Below, piece by piece: positions 57,576 through 64,000 of a stretch of 64,000 bases of DNA. Under the pieces are notes generated by a model. That model searched no databases. It saw only the letters and a program-made list of their open reading frames with translations, and was not told the DNA's origin. The stretch's first letter is position 1. Every line of letters starts with the position of its first letter. This DNA comes from Flavobacterium sp. NRK1 (GTDB lineage Bacteria > Bacteroidota > Bacteroidia > Flavobacteriales > Flavobacteriaceae): contig NZ_JAMXLA010000001.1 in the NCBI RefSeq assembly GCF_024054175.1, positions 3,254,096 to 3,318,095 of the forward strand, given 5' to 3'. The position numbers and the translations under genes are program-made.

Positions 57576-58932
57576 TATATCTGACAATAACCCGGTTAAT
57601 ATTGAAAATGCTGAAGTATACAAAACTATTAAAGTGCTTAATAACAGGCCGCATTATAAAATATTAAACAGGATTATAATTGCTGTCTGTATTATATGTT
57701 TTGCCGGTTTGTTCCTGCCATGGACACAAAATATTAGAGGTACAGGTGCTGTAACAACATTAAAACCTGACCAAAGGCCACAAACAATTCACTCTGCCAT
57801 AGGAGGACGGATTGAAAAATGGTATGTGCAGGAAGGCGATTTTGTAAACAAAGGAGATACTATTGTATTCATTTCGGAAATTAAGGAAGAATACTTTGAC
57901 CCAAACCTTGTAGAAAACACAAAACAGCAGGTAGATGCCAAAAAGATGGCTAAAGTGTCTTACGATAACAAAGTAGAAGCTTTGGAAAATCAGATGCAGT
58001 CTTTAAATACAGAACTGAGGTTAAAACTTGAACAGGGACGTAATAAAATAAGACAGGCCCAACTAAAAATTAAGAGCGACAGCATTGACCTTATTGCTGT
58101 TAATACACAACTCACAATAGCACAAACTCAGTTTGACCGTGCTGTAACACTAAATCGGGAAGGTTTAAAACCTTTAACTGACGTTGAAGAAAAAAGGCTT
58201 AAGTTACAGGAAGTCCAGGCGAAGATAATTACACAAGAGAACAAGATGCTTGCTGCCAGAAACGAACTTATTAACGCGCGTGTCGAAATTAATCGTATAA
58301 AGGCAGAATATGCAGAAAAAATAGCAAAGGCAGGGAGCGATAAATATACTGCAATTAGCAGTCTTTATGATACGGAAGCCCAGGTAAGCAAACTTGAAAA
58401 TCAATATGTTAATTATAGTATACGCAACGGATTATATTATATCAAAGCCCCACAAGATGGTTATATTAATAAAGCTTTACTCAGCGGTATAGGTGAAACA
58501 ATAAAAGAAGGAACCTCGGTTGTAAGTATTATGCCTGCAGGGTATGATATAGCTGTAGAAACTTATGTAGACCCAATAGATCTACCTCTAATTAAGAAGG
58601 GATCAAAGATCAGGGTTTGGTTTGATGGATGGCCAACCATTGTATTTTCAGGATGGCCCGGCATATCTTATGGTACATTTGGAGGACGTGTAGTGGCAAT
58701 AGAAAACTTTATAAGCCCCAATGGTAAATACCGGGTACTTGTATCACCTGATAAAGATGAGCAGGCCTGGCCGGAACAATTGAGTATAGGTGCAGGCGCA
58801 CAGACAATAGCCTTACTTGATAATGTACCTGTATGGTATGAAATTTGGCGAAATCTTAATGGGTTTCCGCCTAATTATTACAGTACACAAACGAATAAGT
58901 CAGCTTCTTCTAAAGATAATCAAAAGAAATAA
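57568..58932 (+). CDS. HlyD family membrane-fusion protein
   Basis: A 454-residue adaptor from the ATG at 57568, which overlaps the ABC gene stop. One transmembrane helix (about residues 34-52, IIIAVCIICFAGLFLPWTQ), then a lipoyl-like half (IHSAIGGRIEKWYVQEGDFV), a long coiled coil (about 110-290), and the second half with LYYIKAPQDGYI. It bridges the ABC exporter and TolC. The upstream frame to 57541 is unlikely to be coding. Confidence 0.9.
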   Translation: MLNISDNNPVNIENAEVYKTIKVLNNRPHYKILNRIIIAVCIICFAGLFLPWTQNIRGTGAVTTLKPDQRPQTIHSAIGGRIEKWYVQEGDFVNKGDTIVFISEIKEEYFDPNLVENTKQQVDAKKMAKVSYDNKVEALENQMQSLNTELRLKLEQGRNKIRQAQLKIKSDSIDLIAVNTQLTIAQTQFDRAVTLNREGLKPLTDVEEKRLKLQEVQAKIITQENKMLAARNELINARVEINRIKAEYAEKIAKAGSDKYTAISSLYDTEAQVSKLENQYVNYSIRNGLYYIKAPQDGYINKALLSGIGETIKEGTSVVSIMPAGYDIAVETYVDPIDLPLIKKGSKIRVWFDGWPTIVFSGWPGISYGTFGGRVVAIENFISPNGKYRVLVSPDKDEQAWPEQLSIGAGAQTIALLDNVPVWYEIWRNLNGFPPNYYSTQTNKSASSKDNQKK

Positions 58933-58934
58933 TA

Positions 58935-60326
58935 ATGAAAACGTTTCTCTTTCTTGTCTTTATTACTTTAATGCCTCTTGAAGCATTTCCGCAGGAATTT
59001 GATAAAGACATACTTAGTTTTAGTGAATATTTAGGCTATGTAAAAAAATATCATCCAATGGTTAGCCGCGCTAATCTTGAAATTGATAAAGCCCAGGCAC
59101 AACTTATGCAGGCGCGCGGAGGTTTTGATCCTAAGATTGAAGTTGACTTTGATAAAAAGCAATTCAGGGATAAAGAATATTACACTATTTTAAATAGCAG
59201 TTTTAAAATTCCTACCTGGTATGGTATTGAAATAAAAGCGGCTTTTGATAACAGTGAAGGTGTATATGTTAATCCTCAAAACTATACTCCAAATCAAGGG
59301 CTTACGTCTTTGGGTATTACTGTACCTGTCGGACAGGGGTTGTTTATCAATCAGCGAATGGCTGATTTAAGAAACGCAAAACTACAAATAAACCTGAGCC
59401 AGTCACAACAGCGGATTTTAGCTTTAGATGTACTATATAATGCATCCGAAGCTTATTTTTCCTGGCTTAAACATTATAATGAGGTACAAATGTATAATGA
59501 GTATCTTACTTATGCAGAACAGCGCTATCAGGGAGTCTTAAAACTTATAGAACAGGGCGATAAACCTGCCATTGATAGTATTGAAACCGGTATATCTCTA
59601 AAAAATCGTAGGCTAAGTCTGGAAAATGCTACACTTAAGCTGAATAAGGCCAGGCTGGAGATGGCCAACTATTTATGGATTAACGATACACCTATTGAAC
59701 CTTCGGAAAAATTAAAGCCGGAAACAGGACTCAGTAAAGATATTGAGAATATACTAAAGACCGGAGAATTAAATAATAGTGAAGCTATCATTTTACAGCA
59801 TCCTAAACTTAAAATGCTTGAAACAAAAATTGAGATGCTGGATGTTGAAAGGAAACTAAAAGCCAATTATTTACTGCCAAAAATTGATCTGGGTTACTAT
59901 TATCTTTCAGAGCCTTCCCATATTGAAAATTTTCGTACAGATGATTATAAAATCGGACTTAACTTCTCCTTCCCTATTTTTTTAAGGAAAGAAAGAGGAG
60001 CGCTTAATTTAACGAAGCTTAAATTACAGGATACAAAGTTTGAACTTAAACAGGAACAGTTGCAGATTAAAAATAAAATTGATGCACAACTTACTGAAAT
60101 TGCATCGCTTAAAAAACAGGTTGAAATTTTGGAAAGCTTAGTAAAAGATTATCAAACAATGCTGGAAGCCGAAGACCGCCTTTTTTCATTTGGAGAAAGT
60201 TCAATATTTATTATTAATTCCCGTGAAACCAACCTTATAGCTGCAAGAATACAGCAAATTAATATGGAGAACAGTTTATTAATGAGTAATGCCGGTCTTT
60301 TTAAAATTATGGCTGTTCTTAATTAA
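58935..60326 (+). CDS. TolC family outer-membrane efflux protein
   Basis: A 463-residue exported protein, signal peptide ending near EAFPQ, with two long coiled-coil halves and alternating strands of TolC channels (for example SFSEYLGYVKKYHPMV, GINFS-like segment near residue 340, and VEILESLVKDYQTMLEAEDR late). It starts 2 bp after the HlyD gene, completing an envelope-spanning exporter. The exported substrate is unknown and no toxin-like gene lies next to it. Confidence 0.92.
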   Translation: MKTFLFLVFITLMPLEAFPQEFDKDILSFSEYLGYVKKYHPMVSRANLEIDKAQAQLMQARGGFDPKIEVDFDKKQFRDKEYYTILNSSFKIPTWYGIEIKAAFDNSEGVYVNPQNYTPNQGLTSLGITVPVGQGLFINQRMADLRNAKLQINLSQSQQRILALDVLYNASEAYFSWLKHYNEVQMYNEYLTYAEQRYQGVLKLIEQGDKPAIDSIETGISLKNRRLSLENATLKLNKARLEMANYLWINDTPIEPSEKLKPETGLSKDIENILKTGELNNSEAIILQHPKLKMLETKIEMLDVERKLKANYLLPKIDLGYYYLSEPSHIENFRTDDYKIGLNFSFPIFLRKERGALNLTKLKLQDTKFELKQEQLQIKNKIDAQLTEIASLKKQVEILESLVKDYQTMLEAEDRLFSFGESSIFIINSRETNLIAARIQQINMENSLLMSNAGLFKIMAVLN

Positions 60327-60393
60327 TTTTGATCTTACCAAAAATCCTTAAGGATTCGTAGTGATTACCGTTACTCTCAGTATATCCAAAAGT

Positions 60394-60762
60394 CTAAATA
60401 GTTTTTCCTTTTACTTTATTCCTATGATTTTCGCCCCATGAACTTAATTCATTCAGAACATTTTTTAGTGAATGACTATACGCAGTAGCTTCATAAATAA
60501 TACATACAGGAGTAGTTGGATATACGTTCCGTTTAATGAGAAAATTCAACTCTAAATCTTTCAACTCGTTGGCTAGCACTTTGGGTGATATATTTTTAAT
60601 TTCTTTCTGTATTTCATTAAAACGTTTGGATGATTGCATTAAGCAAAGTATTATGGGCAGTTTCCATTTCCCATTCAAAACAAACATCGCATCAAAAACA
60701 TTTTTAAGGGAACCTGCACATTCTGTTTTTGTGGGAAGTAATTTATTTTCAAATATTTTCAT
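60394..60762 (-). CDS. HxlR family transcriptional regulator
   Basis: A 122-residue winged-helix regulator with VFDAMFVLNGKWKLPIILCL, FNEIQKEIKNISPKVLANELKDLELN and a redox-type Cys in TKTECAGS near the amino end. It is divergent from an azoreductase gene, the arrangement seen when HxlR proteins sense quinone-like compounds. GTAAC half-sites lie in the intergenic region. Confidence 0.9.
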   Translation of the reverse strand: MKIFENKLLPTKTECAGSLKNVFDAMFVLNGKWKLPIILCLMQSSKRFNEIQKEIKNISPKVLANELKDLELNFLIKRNVYPTTPVCIIYEATAYSHSLKNVLNELSSWGENHRNKVKGKTI

Positions 60763-60790
60763 AGGTATAAAGATATAAACTTTCCTAAAA

Positions 60791-60853
60791 GTAACCGCTT
60801 TCCTTTAGGTAACTACTATCTTTTTCATAGTATAACGCGCTAAATTTGTTACC
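60791..60853. promoter_or_regulatory. Divergent HxlR/azoR control region
   Basis: Three GTAAC-type half-sites: GTAACC 60791-60796, GGTAAC 60808-60813 and GTTACC 60848-60853. A TAnnTTTG box (TAAATTTG, 60841-60848) directed to azoR touches the third. This layout could form HxlR operators; the sites are not spaced as one clean palindrome. Confidence 0.4.
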
Positions 60854-60873
60854 ATAATTTTAAATAAAAAATA

Positions 60874-61485
60874 ATGGCTTCAAAGCACATATTACAGCTT
60901 AACTCAAGTATCATGGGTGAGCAATCCTACAGTAGAAAATTAGGGAACCATATTGTAAAAAAAATTCAGGAAAAATATCCTGGCAGTACTGTTGAACAAT
61001 TGGATTTGGTGGCAAGTAATATTCCACATCTCACTCCTGATGTTTTAAGTGCCATGTTCACACCTGCTGAACATCAAATTGATGAAATTAAACAAAAGCT
61101 AGCCTTGTCTGACAAGTTAGTAAAACAATTATTTGATGCTGATATTATTGTAATTGGTGCACCTCTTATTAATCGCACAATTCACTCGGCTCTCAAAGCA
61201 TGGATAGATCATATTACGCGTCGCGGAATTACGTTTGGCTATAATACAGATGGTTTGCCTGTTGGTTTAGTATCTGATAAGAAAGTATATATTGCTATGA
61301 GTTCGGGAGGCGTTTATACAGATGAAGAAGGAAAAAACAATGATTTTGTAGCACCTTATCTACAATCATTTTTAGGCTTTTTGGGAATGACTGATGTTAC
61401 AATCTTCAGAGCAGAAGGTCTTCATGTACCCGTTATACAGGATACTGCATTAGAAAAAGGAATAAATAGCATCAAAATTGATTGA
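60874..61485 (+). CDS. azoR: FMN-dependent NADH-azoreductase
   Basis: A 203-residue flavodoxin-like quinone reductase of the AzoR family: KHILQLNSSIMGEQSYSRKL, then PLINRTIHSALKAWIDHITRRG carrying the FMN site and SSGGVYTDEE. It reduces azo dyes and quinones and is often under HxlR control, as suggested by its divergent neighbour. Length fits the family (about 200 residues). Confidence 0.93.
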   Translation: MASKHILQLNSSIMGEQSYSRKLGNHIVKKIQEKYPGSTVEQLDLVASNIPHLTPDVLSAMFTPAEHQIDEIKQKLALSDKLVKQLFDADIIVIGAPLINRTIHSALKAWIDHITRRGITFGYNTDGLPVGLVSDKKVYIAMSSGGVYTDEEGKNNDFVAPYLQSFLGFLGMTDVTIFRAEGLHVPVIQDTALEKGINSIKID

Positions 61486-61605
61486 TATAAATTTAATCTC
61501 ACTAGGGTTAGGCTTTTACTGATGCAAAGAAACGGGTTAGAAATTAAATGTAATTTTTATTCTATTGTACCTCTCTAACCTTAAATTTAGGCAAGATAAA
61601 AACCG

Positions 61606-61629
61606 GCTAATTTCTGCATAGAAAAACAG
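61606..61629 (+). repeat. att-like site resembling the mnmE 3' end
   Basis: Reads GCTAATTTCTGCATAGAAAAAC; aligned with 23445-23468 it matches about 20 of 24 positions by eye and shares the 12-mer ATTTCTGCATAG exactly with copy B. In frame it gives NFCIEK. No terminator or leader homology follows, so it could be chance or a core-only att remnant. Confidence 0.35.
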
Positions 61630-61884
61630 AGACTTTCTCATAGACTAAGTATGTAAGCTATTTGTAAATTCACGTCAATTTATCTTCTCTTTTACGTGTT
61701 TTTCTATTTCTGTTTATTATAGAATATATATCTCCCTGCAATTGCTGTATAATATAATCTCATATTACAGCTATATATGATTTATGAGAAAATTATAAAA
61801 AGCTTAAGGAAATATAAACATCATCCGATTTGCTAAAAGACTAATTTTGATGTAGTACCTAAAACTAATATAGGGTTACCGGGC

Positions 61885-62021
61885 AGTAAGCCTCAAACTC
61901 ATATTTCAATATAATAAAATTGTTATTCGGGGACTTATCATCTTACTTCGGTTATGATGAGACCTGGCTATCTGTCCCCAAAGTGCCAATGTCTCAAAAA
62001 GCCTTCCTAAGGAAGGCTTTT
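61885..62021 (+). ncRNA. Candidate structured RNA ending in a terminator
   Basis: GGGGAC (61929-61934) pairs with GTCCCC (61974-61979); inside, ATCAT/ATGAT (61937-61941 with 61954-61958) forms a hairpin whose loop contains CTTACT, complementary to AGTAAG at 61885-61890, so a pseudoknot is possible. It ends in an intrinsic terminator. No known RNA family recognised; 5' end unknown. Confidence 0.35.
61996..62021 (+). terminator. Intrinsic terminator without adjacent gene
   Basis: AAAAGCCTTCC-TAA-GGAAGGCTTTT, 46 bp before the 62067 gene and 511 bp beyond azoR. Nothing protein-coding precedes it closely. Confidence 0.8.
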
Positions 62022-62066
62022 ACTAACAAAATATATTAGACCTAAATTAGATAATCATCAACAATT

Positions 62067-62813
62067 ATGAGAACAGTAGATATTGTAATACGCTTGAAAG
62101 GTCATCAACAGGAGATGGAATTGGAAATAGGTGAAAGAATAAATAACGGCATTTTTTATGCTCAGGTGCAAAAAGCAGTAGCAGATCAGGCAGCAGTTAT
62201 TGTTTATAAGGGAGATTATTTCCGATATGACCAAAATTTGTTACCACATGATGATAAAGAATTTAGCACATATGTCCTTTTTAGAAATATAGTCCTTAAT
62301 GATACAGATGATAACGATCTAATATGGCAATCATTAGCAGAGCATCTCAAAAATGAGAGATTTCCGGAGGTCCGGGAAAAAAATTCACATCATCAGCTAA
62401 TAGAACTCTCTTCACTCAATGAAGATTTTGCATTCCAAGATAAAAATAATACAGAAAATTTTGAAGATATACTTGTCAGGGTACCCGGAACTCGTGAAGA
62501 ACTTGAATTTGATCCTTCAGGACCGGAAGCCAACAAGATACTCTACGACAAGCTGGCAAAACTGATTTATAACAGAGAAGCTGAAATAATGTATAAAGGT
62601 CCAAGGCTTATTTTTGAAGAAAACAGGGATCTATTTATTAATGCAGACGATTTTTCTATTTACGTATTATTTAGATCTGATAGAGATTACAATTATGAAA
62701 ACAATGAGCAGTTATGGAATAACCTAAAAAGTGATTTAATGATACTTACTTCTATAAGTTTATACAAATCTGCAGATAATTATCAGGTTATACTTTTTAA
62801 ACATGACCTGTAA
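62067..62813 (+). CDS. Protein of two homologous halves, unknown family
   Basis: A 248-residue soluble protein without leader. Residues about 5-95 and 134-224 are clearly related: IVIRLKGHQQEMELEIG versus ILVRVPGTREELEFDPS, then VYKGDYFRYDQNLL versus MYKGPRLIFEENRDLF, FSTYVLFRN versus FSIYVLFRS, and DLIWQSLAEHL versus EQLWNNLKSDL. Overall it is acidic. I do not recognise the domain. It lies between two candidate RNA loci; the downstream one begins 13 bp past its stop codon. Confidence 0.75.
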   Translation: MRTVDIVIRLKGHQQEMELEIGERINNGIFYAQVQKAVADQAAVIVYKGDYFRYDQNLLPHDDKEFSTYVLFRNIVLNDTDDNDLIWQSLAEHLKNERFPEVREKNSHHQLIELSSLNEDFAFQDKNNTENFEDILVRVPGTREELEFDPSGPEANKILYDKLAKLIYNREAEIMYKGPRLIFEENRDLFINADDFSIYVLFRSDRDYNYENNEQLWNNLKSDLMILTSISLYKSADNYQVILFKHDL

Positions 62814-62825
62814 CTGATTTTATAA

Positions 62826-62993
62826 CTTCCCTCGCCAATAGTGAAGATGACGGGTAGTCAGCTTTGCCGAGGAGGCTGTAGTGGGATCATACACTTTCCA
62901 CCCGTTCGTGTATGATATAAATCCTAACGCCGGCGCACAAAATGCGGAAACCGGTCAGCAACACGGCAAATTAAAGGCGAGGGGAGTTTTTTT
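62826..62993 (+). ncRNA. Candidate 160-nt structured RNA with closing stem, pseudoknot and terminator
   Basis: CTTCCCTCGCC (62826-62836) pairs with GGCGAGGGGAG (62976-62986), an 11-bp stem with one G-U pair closing a 139-nt interior, directly followed by T7. Inside, ATCATACAC (62886-62894) pairs perfectly with GTGTATGAT (62908-62916), and its loop contains ACCCGT (62900-62905), complementary to ACGGGT (62850-62855). Further GCCGG/CCGGT (62929-62933, 62951-62955). Family not recognised. On the minus strand no T run follows, so plus-strand transcription is favoured. Confidence 0.5.
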
Positions 62994-63143
62994 CATTTTC
63001 AATATGGAATTATCCTAATTCTACCTCAACAGTTGACAAAATAGCAAACATACCAAAGTACGATGCGTTATTAATGTATTTGCTAATAGCGTCAGATTTT
63101 CGTTTATCAGAAAACAATATTAAATAATTGTGCCGTACAAAAG
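62994..63143. other. Spacer before the M90 gene
   Basis: AT-rich, no open frame. It presumably holds 3' sequence for both flanking transcripts; no clear terminator of the M90 gene was seen. Confidence 0.4.
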
Positions 63144-63920
63144 TTATTTATTCCCTTTTGTATTGAAACATACTTCCAGCATTTTGTAAAGATGAGGGTG
63201 TTTGCGCTTCAGCAGGTCGGGACGTTCAAAAAAATATTCAGCTGCAACTGCAAAAAATTCAGCCTGGTTAGTACCAGCATATTTACGTATATCAGACTTA
63301 TCTTCATTTATGGCTTCCATTTTTTTATGTATCATATCCAGCCAGGGCATAGCATATTGATGGTTAAGCAGCCTTTCAGGCACCCCGTCTACCAAGCCGT
63401 CCATTTTATCAATAAGATGTACAAACTCATGAATTCCTGTGTTGCCTTTATCGGTTGTGTTGGCAAATCCGTGATATAATGCCCTTCGGGATAATATCAT
63501 TTGGTTTTCAAAACGCCCTGTTCCTACAAGTCCACCTATATTTCGTGATTTAGCCGTATCGGCAAACTCCAGGTCTGTATTAAAATAATCCGGGTAAAGT
63601 AAAACACTGCTTAGATTATAATAGTGCCATTCTTTAAAGCCAAAAACAGGAATAACAGCACTACAGGCTATTAATAGCTTATCTAAATCGTTAATTTCCA
63701 GTCCCACGCCTTCTATATAAACTTCGCTGAGAAATTGCATAAGCCGCCGTTCAAAAGCAGCTTGCTTTATCGGTTTTAGATTACGGTAAAAATGTACATT
63801 ATCCAGCAATAGATTGCGCCAGTTCTCAGGAAAGGATTGTACAACAGCCTGTTTCTTTTTTTTGCCTATAAAAAAGCCAACAGCAATAAAAAATAACACC
63901 AACACTAGAATGTAGATCAT
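63144..63920 (-). CDS. MtfA-like zinc peptidase (M90 family)
   Basis: A 258-residue protein with an amino-terminal transmembrane helix (about 2-18) and basic stop (GKKKKQ), then the M90 domain. Zinc motif HEFVH at 164-168 and a downstream Glu region QAEFFAVAAEYFFE are present, as in MtfA, the peptidase that acts on glucose-PTS regulator Mlc in Escherichia coli. Mlc is not expected in Flavobacteriaceae, so the target is unknown. The start is at the end of the window but appears complete. Confidence 0.88.
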   Translation of the reverse strand: MIYILVLVLFFIAVGFFIGKKKKQAVVQSFPENWRNLLLDNVHFYRNLKPIKQAAFERRLMQFLSEVYIEGVGLEINDLDKLLIACSAVIPVFGFKEWHYYNLSSVLLYPDYFNTDLEFADTAKSRNIGGLVGTGRFENQMILSRRALYHGFANTTDKGNTGIHEFVHLIDKMDGLVDGVPERLLNHQYAMPWLDMIHKKMEAINEDKSDIRKYAGTNQAEFFAVAAEYFFERPDLLKRKHPHLYKMLEVCFNTKGNK

Positions 63921-64000
63921 GAAGATATTTATTTGTTGATAAAGATACTACAAGATTTGTTTTTCTTTCATTTTAACAATTAGATACCACTCCCCTTTTT

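Larger units (their letters stand above)
61486..62066. other. 580 bp between azoR and the next gene
   Basis: No open reading frame worth calling. Contains an att-like motif at 61606-61629, a possible structured segment 61885-61979, and a strong terminator at 61996-62021 more than 500 bp past azoR, which suggests a separate small transcript. Confidence 0.5.

Noticed and set aside
62826..62993. Retron-like msr/msd RNA, because of terminal inverted repeats
   Set aside because: No reverse transcriptase gene nearby within the window.
1..64000. CRISPR array, tRNA or rRNA genes
   Set aside because: No regularly spaced repeats, no tRNA-like cloverleaf and no rRNA sequence were recognised.

Overview
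The window looks like chromosomal DNA of a gliding Flavobacteriaceae bacterium (Flavobacterium or a close relative). The evidence is gldF-gldG, several Bacteroidota-restricted families (DUF6452, DUF6048, DUF4294, an N-terminal fragment of a type-IX-secretion-type protein), AT-rich intergenic DNA, start codons without clear Shine-Dalgarno sequences, and promoter boxes of the Bacteroidota TAnnTTTG type.

Region 1 (1-23.47 kb) reads as stable core. In order it holds the 3' part of rlmD with a lipoprotein/barrel pair, a DUF4294 protein, an M42 peptidase, an ankyrin protein, purC, a DUF5063 protein, phoH, a SAM hydrolase, an ABM monooxygenase, gldF-gldG, dnaN, a fused trehalose-6-phosphate synthase/phosphatase divergent from a GH15 enzyme, an alpha/beta hydrolase, a membrane-anchored MutS-like ATPase, a universal stress protein, a large lipoprotein and mnmE. 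No broken gene was found here, and many genes are closed by clean intrinsic terminators.

Region 2 (23.47 to about 61.6 kb) is accessory and in part decaying. It begins exactly at the mnmE 3' end, a known type of integration site for tyrosine-recombinase islands, with an excisionase-like gene split by an in-frame amber codon and a 54-residue integrase stump. The mnmE 3' end plus its terminator recurs in degenerate form at 50.06-50.18 kb, and the next part of the same element end recurs at 55.02-55.13 kb. A shorter att-like motif lies at 61.6 kb. Between these lie stress and redox genes (CDF transporter, DUF421, DUF892, flavodoxin-fold reductase, response regulator and AraC, Nei/DUF72/2H cassette, a minus-strand SDR/Zn-ADH/FAD-Rieske operon), a sterol-desaturase-like enzyme, an aldo/keto reductase with a divergent HxlR regulator, a betaine ABC importer with an MFS transporter, a TetR-ABC-HlyD-TolC exporter unit and an HxlR/azoreductase pair. 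About ten genes between 23.7 and 50.7 kb are broken by frameshifts, a stop codon or truncation.

Region 3 (61.6-64 kb) holds two candidate structured RNAs, a protein made of two homologous halves, and an MtfA-like M90 peptidase.

Common themes are osmotic stress (trehalose synthesis and turnover, betaine uptake) and oxidative or xenobiotic stress (redox operon, AKR, azoreductase, Nei glycosylase). The strongest candidates for something undescribed are the tandem att/element-end structure behind mnmE and the 160-nt pseudoknot-capable RNA at 62.83-62.99 kb. All similarity statements come from reading the sequence by eye; no search was run.
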